A DNA stretch of 64,000 bases from Streptomyces sp. PCS3-D2 (GTDB lineage Bacteria; Actinomycetota; Actinomycetes; Streptomycetales; Streptomycetaceae), in assembly GCF_000612545.2 (NCBI RefSeq), contig NZ_CP097800.1, positions 4,724,501 through 4,788,500 on the forward strand, given 5' to 3'. Each line of letters opens with the position of its first letter. Positions within the stretch are counted from its first letter, which is position 1. The notes under the pieces were generated by a model. The model had not been told where the DNA came from and made no database searches. It saw only the letters and a list, made by a program, of their open reading frames with translations. Below, in pieces: positions 35,000 to 43,037 of this stretch. The position numbers and the translations under genes were made by a program.

Positions 35000-35725
35000 A
35001 TGAGTACCGACCAGCCGCCGCCGGGGCAGCCGCCCGAGGAAGACCCGTTCCGCAAGAAGCCCCAGGAACCGACGCCTCCGTCGGGCGGTTCGCCCTACGG
35101 ACCGCCGCCGCCCGGAAGCGGCGGACCGCCGCCCCCGGGCGGCCCGGGGGCCGGCGGCGGGGGATACCCGCCCCCGCCGCCCCCGTACGGAGGCGGCGAC
35201 CCGTACGGCGGTGGCGGGGGCTACGGCATGCCCGACCCGCTGGCCGGCATGCCCCCGCTCGCCGACTTCGGCAAGCGGCTCGCTGCCCGCGTCATCGACG
35301 TGCTGATCGTCGCCGTCCCGCTGTTCCTCATCCAGTTGGCCTTCGGCACGAACCGCTACACGGTCGAGACCGACCGGGGCGAGGACGTCAGCGAGGTCTT
35401 CACCAGGTCCTACAGCGGCAGCGGTCTGGTCATGACCCTGATCTCGATCGTCGCGTACCTCGGCTACGACTGGTTCTTCACCAAGAAGGACGGCCGGACG
35501 GTCGGCAAGAGGGCGATGGGCCTGCGCGTCGCCATGCTCAACGACGGCAGCGTGCCGGACTCCGGCACGTCCCTGACCCGGGCCGCCGTGCTCTGGCTGC
35601 CGACACTGATCTGCTGCTTCTGCCTGTGGCCGATCGCGTTGATCGTCTCGATCCTCGCCGACAAGCCGTACAAACAGGGCCTGCACGACAAGGCCGCCAA
35701 GACCGTGGTGGTCCAGGCGACCTGA
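35000..35725 (+). CDS. RDD family membrane protein with Pro/Gly-rich N terminus
   Basis: 241-residue protein. Residues 1-85 are Pro/Gly/Tyr-rich (cytosolic, disordered). The RDD domain follows with three to four membrane helices, the signature LAARVIDVLIVAVPLFLIQL, KKDGRTVGKRAMGLRV and a C-terminal QGLHDKAAKTVVV. A Cys-rich helix (LICCFCLW) is notable. Start is ATG at 35000. It forms a pair with the preceding RDD gene. The specific role is unknown. Confidence 0.88.
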   Translation: MSTDQPPPGQPPEEDPFRKKPQEPTPPSGGSPYGPPPPGSGGPPPPGGPGAGGGGYPPPPPPYGGGDPYGGGGGYGMPDPLAGMPPLADFGKRLAARVIDVLIVAVPLFLIQLAFGTNRYTVETDRGEDVSEVFTRSYSGSGLVMTLISIVAYLGYDWFFTKKDGRTVGKRAMGLRVAMLNDGSVPDSGTSLTRAAVLWLPTLICCFCLWPIALIVSILADKPYKQGLHDKAAKTVVVQAT

Positions 35726-35769
35726 CGGACGTCGCACACCCGCACGCACCCGTACGCGCGGCCGCGGGG

Positions 35770-35800
35770 CGGGCGGCCTCCCCCCGGTGGAGGCCGCCCG
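35770..35800 (+). terminator. Bidirectional terminator
   Basis: 12-bp perfect stem (35770-35781 with 35789-35800, arm CGGGCGGCCTCC) between the convergent RDD gene and the small membrane protein gene. Confidence 0.7.
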
Positions 35801-35832
35801 TCCCGCGCCGTGCCCGGGTCGCGTGCGGAGCC

Positions 35833-36129
35833 TCAGTGGTGAACGGGATGTTCGGCCGAGGCCGTCCGCGACTCGGGCGCCCGGGCGCCGGGCGTCGCCT
35901 CCGCGGTGGGCGCGGTCGGCGCGCCGGCCCCCGTACGCGCCGCGTGGCGGCCGCGGCGCTTCGGAACGGGCACGGTGAGGGCGACGAGCAGACCCAGGGC
36001 GAGCGCGGCGGCGGAGATGACCGCGACGCCGAGCCCGGTGCTCGTCTGCGAGAGCAGCAGCATGGCGATCGTCGACACGATGACCGTGGCGGACCCGTAT
36101 GCGAGCTGTGCGGCAGTCGGACGCGGCAT
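35833..36129 (-). CDS. Small two-helix membrane protein, unknown function
   Basis: 98-residue protein with two predicted membrane helices (about 10-28 and 32-53), a basic loop (VPKRRGRHAART) and an Ala/Pro/Glu-rich C-terminal tail ending HPVHH. No domain is recognised. It is divergent from the M6 protease gene and convergent with the RDD pair. The ATG at 36129 is the only good start. Confidence 0.7.
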   Translation of the reverse strand: MPRPTAAQLAYGSATVIVSTIAMLLLSQTSTGLGVAVISAAALALGLLVALTVPVPKRRGRHAARTGAGAPTAPTAEATPGARAPESRTASAEHPVHH

Positions 36130-36546
36130 GGCGATATCCGTCCTCGGTGAGGGGGAGGGGGAGTCGGCTCAACCAACGTCGCGCGTCAAGTGACTCCATG
36201 ACGGGATGCCCGGGGCGAGCCCCCGGTAAGCGTGACCTAACACACGGTGCCGGAGCACAGGGGGCGCACGGGATCATTTTTTCGCGCCCCGCAGGGGGAG
36301 AAAGGGGACGCTACGGACCTGTCGGAGCGTCGGGAAGGGTCCTTCGCCCCGTATGGCTGCGGAACGTCCGGATAGCGGAACTCCCTGACCGCATAGTGCA
36401 GTTGTAAGGTTCAAGTCAAGGTCTGTCTTTTCTCGCGTCTCTCCGGTCAAATGTCGTCACTTGAGACGCGCGCCGCGCGGAACCCCCCGCTCCTATGGAG
36501 AAGTTCCGAACTCAGACGTTGCGGCCGCGGGAGGGGAACACATCAA
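36130..36546 (+). promoter_or_regulatory. Protease upstream region with dyad
   Basis: This 417-base gap has no gene. It holds an inverted repeat, CGCGTCTC (36434-36441) and GAGACGCG (36463-36470), about 80 bases before the protease start. It is less GC-rich than neighbouring DNA at 36395-36460. The regulator is unknown. Confidence 0.4.
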
Positions 36547-38955
36547 GTGACCAGCAATTCCGCCAGACGGCGTGCGATTCGCGCTGCCGCCGTCACCGTG
36601 ACCATGGCCGCGTGTGCGACCAGTGCGACCTTCTTCACCATCACCGCGGCCCAGGCCGAGGGCAGGCCGTCGGCCGCCCCGGTGGCCGACCGGCAGGACC
36701 CGACCAGCCCTGCCAAGGTCGTCGAGCACGACCTCAAGGGTCCGTTCAGCGAGCAGCAGGCCGAGCAGCGCAAGGCCGCTCTGGACCAGGTCCTCCAGGG
36801 CAAGAAGGGCGTCGAGCAGCGCGGCGCCTCCAAGGTCGTCAAGCTCGACGACAAGAAGTACGTCGAGCTCGGCCGCGAGAAGACCGACAAGATCTTCACG
36901 ATCCTCGTCGAGTTCGGCGACCAGGTCGACAACACCACCATGTACGACCCGGACGGCCCCGGTCCCAAGCCGGCCGTCCCGAAGTACGGCGGCACCCCCG
37001 GTCCGCTGCACAACACCATCGCGCAGCCCGACCGCGCGAAGGACAACAGCACGGCCTGGCGCGAGGACTTCAGCCGTCAGCACTTCCAGGACCTGTACTT
37101 CGCCACCGGCGAGGGCAAGCACTCCCTGAAGACGTACTACGAGAAGACCTCCTCGGGTCGCTACTCGGTCGACGGCGAGGTCGCCGACTGGGTCAAGGTC
37201 CCGTACAACGAGGCCCGTTACGGCTCCAACTACTGCGGCCAGAGCAACTGCGCCAACGTCTGGGACACCGTCAAGGACGGCGTCACCGCGTGGGTGGACG
37301 CGCAGAAGAAGGCCGGCAAGACCGACGCCCAGATCAAGGCGAAGCTGGCCGAGTACGACCAGTGGGACCGCTACGACTTCGACGGCGACGGCAACTTCAA
37401 CGAGCCCGACGGCTACATCGACCACTTCCAGATCGTCCACGCGGGCGAGGACGAGTCGGCCGGCGGCGGCGTGCAGGGCCCCGACGCCCTGTGGGCGCAC
37501 CGCTGGTACGCCTACGGCACCTCTGCGGGCAAGACCGGCCCGGACAACAACAAGGCCGGCGGCACCCAGATCGGCGACTCCGGCATCTGGGTCGGCGACT
37601 ACACGATGCAGCCCGAGAACGGCGGCCTCGGCGTCTTCGCCCACGAGTACGGCCACGACCTGGGTCTGCCCGACCTCTACGACACCTCCGGTGGCGGCGA
37701 GAACAGCGTCGGCTTCTGGTCCCTGATGTCGGCCGGCTCCTGGCTCGGCACCGGCAAGGAGTCGATCGGCGACATGCCGGGCGACATGACCGCCTGGGAC
37801 AAGCTCCAGCTGGGCTGGCTGAACTACGACACGGCCAAGGCCGCGACGCAGTCCACCCACAAGCTGGGCGTGTCGGCGTTCAACACCAAGGACAAGCAGG
37901 CCCTGGTCGTCGAGCTGCCGAAGAAGAAGGTGCAGACGGACGTCGTCGCTCCCGCCGAGGGTTCCACCCAGTGGTGGAGCAACATGGGTGACGACCTCAA
38001 GAACACCCTCACCCGCTCCGTCGACCTGACGGGCAAGACGTCCGCCGCCCTGTCCCTCAAGGGCTGGTGGGACATCGAGGCCGACTACGACTACCTCTAC
38101 ACCGAGGTGTCCACGGACGGCGGCGCCAACTGGACCGCCCTCGCCGGCACCGCCGACGGCACGGCCATCCCGGTCGACGCCGCCGGTAGCCCGTCGCTCA
38201 CCGGTGTCTCGGGTGCCTGGAAGAACCTGAACTTCCCGCTCGACGCCTACGCGGGCAAGAAGTTCGACCTCCGCTTCCGCTACCAGACGGACGGCGGCGC
38301 GGGCGGCAAGGGCTTCACGGCCGACGCCCTCTCCATCACCGCGGACGGCTCCGTGCTGTTCACCGACGGCGCCGAGAACGGCGACAACGGCTGGACCGGC
38401 AAGGGCTTCTCCCGCATCGGCGCGGGCTTCACCAAGGACTACGCGCAGTACTACCTGGCCGAGAACCGCCGCTACGTGTCGTACGACTCCACCCTCAAGG
38501 TGGGCCCGTACAACTTCGGCTTCGGCAACACCCGTCCGGACTGGGTCGAGCACTACCCGTACCAGGACGGCCTGCTGATCTGGCAGTGGGACACCTCCCA
38601 GAAGGACAACAACACCAGCCAGCACCCGGGCCAGGGTCTGATCCTCCCGATCGACGCCAACGCCAAGCCGATGAAGTGGGCGGACGGCACCCTGCTCCGC
38701 AACAAGATCCAGCCGTACGACGCCACCTTCAGCGCGTACTCGACGGACGCCTTCACGCTGCACAAGAACGGCGAGGAGCTGTTCCTGAAGCCGAAGCGCG
38801 CGAACCTGGTCTTCGACGACCACAAGGGCAAGTACTACTACGACGAGAACCCGACCGGATCGGTGAAGGTCACTGACACCAACACCAAGATCAAGATCCT
38901 GAAGGAGACCTACGACGGTGAGGTCATGACCGTCCAGGTCGGCCCCTCGAAGTAG
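36547..38955 (+). CDS. Secreted M6 metalloprotease (immune inhibitor A-like)
   Basis: 802-residue exported zinc protease. An N-terminal signal peptide (RRRAIRAAAV then a hydrophobic run ending AQA) and a propeptide are followed by the M6 catalytic domain with HEYGHDLGLPD (His366, Glu367, His370) and the downstream SLMSAGSW Met-turn. The C-terminal half has beta-sandwich domains typical of InhA, including a MAM/jelly-roll-like segment. Start is GTG at 36547 with GGGAGGGG upstream; the frame is open from 36451 but that region looks non-coding. Likely a growth-phase extracellular protease. Confidence 0.93.
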   Translation: MTSNSARRRAIRAAAVTVTMAACATSATFFTITAAQAEGRPSAAPVADRQDPTSPAKVVEHDLKGPFSEQQAEQRKAALDQVLQGKKGVEQRGASKVVKLDDKKYVELGREKTDKIFTILVEFGDQVDNTTMYDPDGPGPKPAVPKYGGTPGPLHNTIAQPDRAKDNSTAWREDFSRQHFQDLYFATGEGKHSLKTYYEKTSSGRYSVDGEVADWVKVPYNEARYGSNYCGQSNCANVWDTVKDGVTAWVDAQKKAGKTDAQIKAKLAEYDQWDRYDFDGDGNFNEPDGYIDHFQIVHAGEDESAGGGVQGPDALWAHRWYAYGTSAGKTGPDNNKAGGTQIGDSGIWVGDYTMQPENGGLGVFAHEYGHDLGLPDLYDTSGGGENSVGFWSLMSAGSWLGTGKESIGDMPGDMTAWDKLQLGWLNYDTAKAATQSTHKLGVSAFNTKDKQALVVELPKKKVQTDVVAPAEGSTQWWSNMGDDLKNTLTRSVDLTGKTSAALSLKGWWDIEADYDYLYTEVSTDGGANWTALAGTADGTAIPVDAAGSPSLTGVSGAWKNLNFPLDAYAGKKFDLRFRYQTDGGAGGKGFTADALSITADGSVLFTDGAENGDNGWTGKGFSRIGAGFTKDYAQYYLAENRRYVSYDSTLKVGPYNFGFGNTRPDWVEHYPYQDGLLIWQWDTSQKDNNTSQHPGQGLILPIDANAKPMKWADGTLLRNKIQPYDATFSAYSTDAFTLHKNGEELFLKPKRANLVFDDHKGKYYYDENPTGSVKVTDTNTKIKILKETYDGEVMTVQVGPSK

Positions 38956-38984
38956 TATTTCGGTAAAATCGCAGGTCAAAGCAT

Positions 38985-39020
38985 GATCGGCCGTCGCCCT
39001 CTAGCGGGCGGCGGCCGATC
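38985..39020 (+). terminator. Protease gene terminator
   Basis: 15-bp stem with one G-U pair (38985-38999 with 39006-39020) starting 30 bases after the stop and followed by GCGTTT. Confidence 0.75.
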
Positions 39021-39071
39021 GCGTTTAGATGCCCCGGTACGAGGTTCTTATTGACGGGGGAGATGACCGAC

Positions 39072-39374
39072 ATGCCCGGTGGAGGTTTCGTCAGATTGCC
39101 AGGCGGCAGCGTGGTCGTTGCGCTCACGCTGCCGAGGCCGTCCGGTGAGGGCGGAAATGTCCGCGTGCTGGTGCACGCCGCGAACCGGGCCCGCGCCCTG
39201 ACCAGGCTGCGGAACCTCGGGATGCGGGCGGTGTACCTGCGGGGCAACGCACAGCCGCCCACACCCGACGAGGTCACGGCCGTCCTGCACCACCCGGACG
39301 GCCTGCTCTGGCGGGGCGCACCCGATCGCGCCCAGGAGCTCTGGCATCCGATCAGGGCCCTGCTGGGCACCTGA
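39072..39374 (+). CDS. Conserved hypothetical small protein
   Basis: 100-residue basic protein (MPGGGFVRLPGGSVVVALTL, RVLVHAANRARALTRLRNLG). It has no membrane segment and no recognised domain. Three in-frame starts exist: TTG 39051, ATG 39063 and ATG 39072. The last is best spaced (9 bases) from GGGGGAG; the ATG at 39063 abuts that site. It lies between the protease terminator and the convergent nicotinamidase gene. Function not inferred. Confidence 0.65.
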   Translation: MPGGGFVRLPGGSVVVALTLPRPSGEGGNVRVLVHAANRARALTRLRNLGMRAVYLRGNAQPPTPDEVTAVLHHPDGLLWRGAPDRAQELWHPIRALLGT

Positions 39375-39457
39375 GGACGCGGCGGGGCCCCGGGCCGGGA
39401 CGCCAGGGCCTTCCGGGGCGTCCAGGGCCTCCGGGGCGTCCAGGGCCTCCGGGGCGT

Positions 39458-40057
39458 CTAGGACCGGGGCCCCGTCGCGCCCACGAGGGTCACACCGGCG
39501 GCGCGGAGCTCCTCCAGGGCCCGCTCGGTGGTGTGCGGGGCCACGGCCGCCGTCAGGTCCAGCAGGACGCGCGTGGTGAAGCCGGCGCGGGCCGCGTCGA
39601 GTGCGGTGGCCTTCACACAGTGGTCGGTGGCGATGCCGACGACGTCGACCTCGGCGACGTTGCGCTCCCGCAGCCAGGCGGCCAGGCCCTCGCCGTTCTC
39701 GTCGGTGCCCTCGAAGCCGCTGTACGCGGCCTCGTGGGCGCCCTTGTCGAAGACCGCGGCGACCGCGCCCGAGGCCACGGCGGGCGCGAAGTTCGGGTGG
39801 AACCCGACCCCCTCGGTCCCGGCCACGCAGTGGACCGGCCAGGAGGACTCGTAGTCCGGCTCGGCCGGCGGGTGCGCGAAGTGCGCGCCCGGGTCGATGT
39901 GGTGGTCGCGGGTGGCGACCACGTGCCGGTATCCGGCGGTGGCCTGCCCGATCAGCTCGGTGATGGCGGCGGCGACGTCGGCTCCGCCGGTGACCGCGAG
40001 GCTGCCGCCCTCGCAGAAGTCGTTCTGTACGTCGACGACGATCAGTGCGCGGTGCAT
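39458..40057 (-). CDS. pncA: Nicotinamidase (isochorismatase family)
   Basis: Hydrolyses nicotinamide to nicotinate for NAD salvage. The 199-residue product keeps the Asp9-Lys105-Cys147 triad (VVDVQNDF, FDKGAH, TDHCVKA) and the metal site DHHIDPGAHF (Asp51, His53). GAAGGA precedes the ATG at 40057. The next gene upstream on the same strand is nicotinate phosphoribosyltransferase, the following step, although 325 bases separate them. A 33-base region after the stop shows imperfect GGGGCGTCCAGG repeats. Confidence 0.92.
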   Translation of the reverse strand: MHRALIVVDVQNDFCEGGSLAVTGGADVAAAITELIGQATAGYRHVVATRDHHIDPGAHFAHPPAEPDYESSWPVHCVAGTEGVGFHPNFAPAVASGAVAAVFDKGAHEAAYSGFEGTDENGEGLAAWLRERNVAEVDVVGIATDHCVKATALDAARAGFTTRVLLDLTAAVAPHTTERALEELRAAGVTLVGATGPRS

Positions 40058-40382
40058 GACGTGTCCTTCGGTTCGTTGTCGTGGTGCGGCGGCGGGCCGT
40101 ACGGGGGCTCTTCCCCGCCCCTTCCCGCGGTGCCGCACGGCGGCTGCGCCGCGTGGGGGCTCTGCCCCCGGATCCCCGCGCCTCAAACGCCGGAGCCCCT
40201 TCGGCGGGTCCGTGCGACACGCCCTGTGCTGTGGCCGGACGGGTTCACCGCCCCACGGCCTCCGGCACGGCGCCTCGCAGCGGTGTCGGATCGCGCGAGT
40301 TCGCCGAGTGCGAGCTGCGGCCCTCCGCCGTGCCATGCACCGCACCGGACGGTACGAGCCGGCACACCGTGCGGCCACAGCC
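40058..40382. repeat. Gap with Streptomyces-type interspersed repeat
   Basis: No gene seen. Positions 40153-40200 carry the GGGGGCTCTGCCCCCGGATC and CGCCTCAAACGCCGG string that, from memory, recurs between genes in many Streptomyces genomes. It may have been inserted between pncB and pncA and split a former operon. Confidence 0.55.
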
Positions 40383-41711
40383 CTAAACGTACTCGGTCGG
40401 GATCACCGCCTCGCCCCGCGAGAGCTGGGTCGCCGACAGCGGCAGACCCGCGCGCGCCGCGCGGTGGCGGTCGCGGGCCGTCTCCAGCGGCTCGCGGGCG
40501 ACCACCTCGCCGGCCTTGACCAGGTGCGTCAGCAGCTGCTGGTCGGCCAGGGCCGAGGGAACCGGTCCCACGCCGATCACCTCCGCCGCCGCGACCCCGT
40601 CGGCGTCCCGGCGGCGGGCCGCCCACTTGCGGCCGCCGATCGAGGTCTTGCCCCCGGTGGACTTCTTCGCCACCGGGGCCAGCGCCGCCTTCGGGTCCGC
40701 CGAGGTGGCGCGCGCCACCAGCTTGTAGACCATCGAGCACGTCGGGTGCCCGCTGCCCGTCACCAGCTGCGTGCCCACGCCGTACGCGTCCACCGGGGCC
40801 GCCGCCAGCGAGGCGATGGCGTACTCGTCCAGGTCCGAGGTGACCACGATCTTCGTCGCGGTCGCCCCCAGCTCGTCCAGCTGCTGGCGCACCCGGTGGG
40901 CCACCAGCAGCAGGTCCCCCGAGTCGATCCGTACGGCGCCCAGGTCGGTGCCCGCCACCTCGACGGCGGTGCGCACCGCCTCGGCCACGTCGTAGGTGTC
41001 CACCAGGAGGGTGGTGCCGCGCCCCAGCGAGGCCACCTGCGCGGTGAAGGCGTCCCGCTCGCTGTCGTGGACCAGGGTGAAGGCGTGCGCGCTGGTGCCG
41101 ACGGTCGGGATGCCGTACCGGAAGCCTGCCGCCAGGTCGGAGGTGGAGGCGAAGCCGCCCACGTACGCGGCCCGCGCCGAGGCGACGGCCGCCAGCTCGT
41201 GCGTGCGCCGGGCCCCCATCTCGATCAGCGGGCGGTCGCCGGCCGCGGAGGACATCCGTGAGGCGGCCGCCGCGATGGCCGAGTCGTGGTTGAGGATCGA
41301 GAGGATCACCGTCTCCAGCAGTACGCACTCGGCGAAGCTGCCCTCCACCCGCAGGACCGGCGAGCCGGGGAAGTAGACCTCGCCCTCCGGATAGCCCCAG
41401 ATGTCGCCGGAGAAGCGGTACGAGGCCAGCCAGTCCAGCGTCCGCATGTCGACGACGGCCCGCTCGCGCAGGAACTCCAGCACCGCGCCGTCGAAGCGGA
41501 AGTTCTCCACCGCGTCCAGCACCCGCCCGGTCCCCGCGACCACACCGTAGCGGCGCCCCTCGGGGAGCCGCCGGGTGAACACCTCGAAGACCGAGCGGCG
41601 GTCGGCCGTGCCGTTGGCCAGGGCGGCCTGCAGCATCGTGAGCTCGTAATGGTCCGTGAAGAGCGCTGTCGACGGCACGTCCACCGGCAGGCCCAGGTCC
41701 GCAGGGTTCAT
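40383..41711 (-). CDS. pncB: Nicotinate phosphoribosyltransferase
   Basis: Makes nicotinate mononucleotide from nicotinate and PRPP in the Preiss-Handler pathway. The 442-residue product shows TALFTDHYELTMLQAALANG at the start, FEVFTRRLPEGRRYGVVAGT, the GTSAHAFTLVHDSE active-site His segment and VRIDSGDLLLVAHRVRQQL. The ATG at 41711 (MNPADLG) is used. It is divergent from clpS, and a 27-base near-perfect dyad sits 16 bases upstream of its start, suggesting dedicated NAD-linked control (inference). Confidence 0.94.
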   Translation of the reverse strand: MNPADLGLPVDVPSTALFTDHYELTMLQAALANGTADRRSVFEVFTRRLPEGRRYGVVAGTGRVLDAVENFRFDGAVLEFLRERAVVDMRTLDWLASYRFSGDIWGYPEGEVYFPGSPVLRVEGSFAECVLLETVILSILNHDSAIAAAASRMSSAAGDRPLIEMGARRTHELAAVASARAAYVGGFASTSDLAAGFRYGIPTVGTSAHAFTLVHDSERDAFTAQVASLGRGTTLLVDTYDVAEAVRTAVEVAGTDLGAVRIDSGDLLLVAHRVRQQLDELGATATKIVVTSDLDEYAIASLAAAPVDAYGVGTQLVTGSGHPTCSMVYKLVARATSADPKAALAPVAKKSTGGKTSIGGRKWAARRRDADGVAAAEVIGVGPVPSALADQQLLTHLVKAGEVVAREPLETARDRHRAARAGLPLSATQLSRGEAVIPTEYV

Positions 41712-41727
41712 GGCGGCGATGCTAGCG

Positions 41728-41754
41728 CACATTTCGTCAAAGTGACGAGATGTG
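41728..41754 (-). promoter_or_regulatory. pncB/clpS intergenic operator candidate
   Basis: Dyad CACATTTCGTCA-AAG-TGACGAGATGTG: 12-bp arms with a single mismatch, located 16 bases before the pncB start and 37 before clpS. The position suits a repressor of pncB. The regulator is not identified. Confidence 0.6.
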
Positions 41755-41791
41755 GGTCCCGTTTGTGCAACCGCCCCGTCACGATGGCAGC

Positions 41792-42106
41792 ATGGGACGA
41801 GTGAGTGTTGCTCCCATTGAGATCGAACGCACCGAATCGGCCGAAGAGACCTTCGCGGTCCCGGAACCTGACGTTCCCTGGGTGACCCTGGTGCACAACG
41901 ACCCGGTCAACCTCATGAGCTACGTGGCGTACGTGTTCCAGGCCTACTTCGGCTACTCCAAGGACGTGGCGCACAAGCTGATGCTGGACGTCCATCACAA
42001 GGGGCGGGCGGTCGTGTCCAGCGGCACCCGCGAGGAAATGGAGCGCGACGTGCAGGCCATGCACGGCTACGGCCTGTGGGCGACCCTCTCCCAGGACCGC
42101 AACTGA
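41792..42106 (+). CDS. clpS: ATP-dependent Clp protease adaptor ClpS
   Basis: Delivers N-end-rule substrates to ClpAP/ClpCP proteases. The 104-residue product has the ClpS core: [40 protein letters not shown] and the final [10 protein letters not shown]. The substrate-binding Asn-Asp and Met residues are in place. Start is ATG at 41792. It overlaps the DUF2017 gene by TGATG, a pairing conserved in actinobacteria. Confidence 0.95.
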   Translation: MGRVSVAPIEIERTESAEETFAVPEPDVPWVTLVHNDPVNLMSYVAYVFQAYFGYSKDVAHKLMLDVHHKGRAVVSSGTREEMERDVQAMHGYGLWATLSQDRN

Positions 42107-42717
42107 TGGGCCGGAACACCGGGATGTTCGAGTCCCTGAAGGGCGGCGGCGCCGCCATCGCGCTGGACGAGATCGAGATCTCCATCCTGCGCTCCCTGGC
42201 CGTCCAGATGCTGGAGCTGATCGGCCCCGGCGACCCCGAGCCGGCCGAGGACGCCGACCCCCTCGCCGCGCTGTTCGCCGAGGGCCCCAGCGAGCCGCCG
42301 TCCGATCCGGCGCTGGCCCGGCTCTTCCCCGACGCCTACGGCTCCCCGGACGGCACCGGCGACGAGGGTGTGGACCCGGTGGAGCTGAAGGCCCGCGCCG
42401 CGGAGTTCCGCCGGTACACCGAGAACGACCTGCGCGCCCGCAAGCGCGATGATGCGCTGGCCCTCGTCCGCAGCCTGGACGGGCTCACCCCGGCCGGTGA
42501 CGGGGCGGCCGTGCTGGAGCTCACCGGCGAGCTGCCGTTGCGCTGGCTCGGCGGGCTGAACGACCTGCGCCTGACCCTCGCCGCCCGGCTCGACATCACC
42601 GAGGACGACGAGAGCGCCGCGCTCTTCCGGCTGCCGGACGAGGACCCGCGCAAGCCGATGGTGATGGCGTACCTGTGGCTCGGCGGACTCCAGGAATCCT
42701 TGATCGAAACCCTCTGA
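42106..42717 (+). CDS. DUF2017 domain protein
   Basis: 203-residue actinobacterial protein always found next to clpS, function unknown. GGGAAIALDEIEISILRSLA near the start and FRRYTENDLRARKRDDALAL in the middle match the family. Translation is coupled to clpS (shared A of TGATG). A link to proteolysis regulation is inferred from this conserved pairing only. Confidence 0.9.
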   Translation: MGRNTGMFESLKGGGAAIALDEIEISILRSLAVQMLELIGPGDPEPAEDADPLAALFAEGPSEPPSDPALARLFPDAYGSPDGTGDEGVDPVELKARAAEFRRYTENDLRARKRDDALALVRSLDGLTPAGDGAAVLELTGELPLRWLGGLNDLRLTLAARLDITEDDESAALFRLPDEDPRKPMVMAYLWLGGLQESLIETL

Positions 42718-43037
42718 GGATCTTCAAAAGCACGGCATTGTTCGCTCAGCGGACGCTCAAATCCGGATAACGATCAGATCACCGCCATGCGGTGATCTGT
42801 CATGATCGTTGATGTTTGTCCGGAAAATTTGATGTGGTGCGCCACTTTTCTCCCCCTCGGGCGGCCGTGGGTACGTGATAGATCTTCACGACCGCCGGAG
42901 AGACGCCACCCATGTCTCCCGGCCTGCTTGGACCGGCAGACCGCCGGCGTGCAACTCCATCCGTATCCGGGGGGATCGAGGACCCGATCCGCAGCCAGCG
43001 AAGGCGCGGGTCGGCAGTGGAGAAAGGCGCACCAGAC
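42718..43037 (+). promoter_or_regulatory. Permease upstream region with nested dyad
   Basis: No gene. It contains an AT-richer nested inverted repeat at 42769-42810: inner stem CAGATCACCGC/GCGGTGATCTG (42775-42785, 42789-42799) inside outer arms AACGATC/GATCGTT. It could terminate the clpS operon or act as an operator for the permease. The rest shows nothing clear. Confidence 0.5.
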
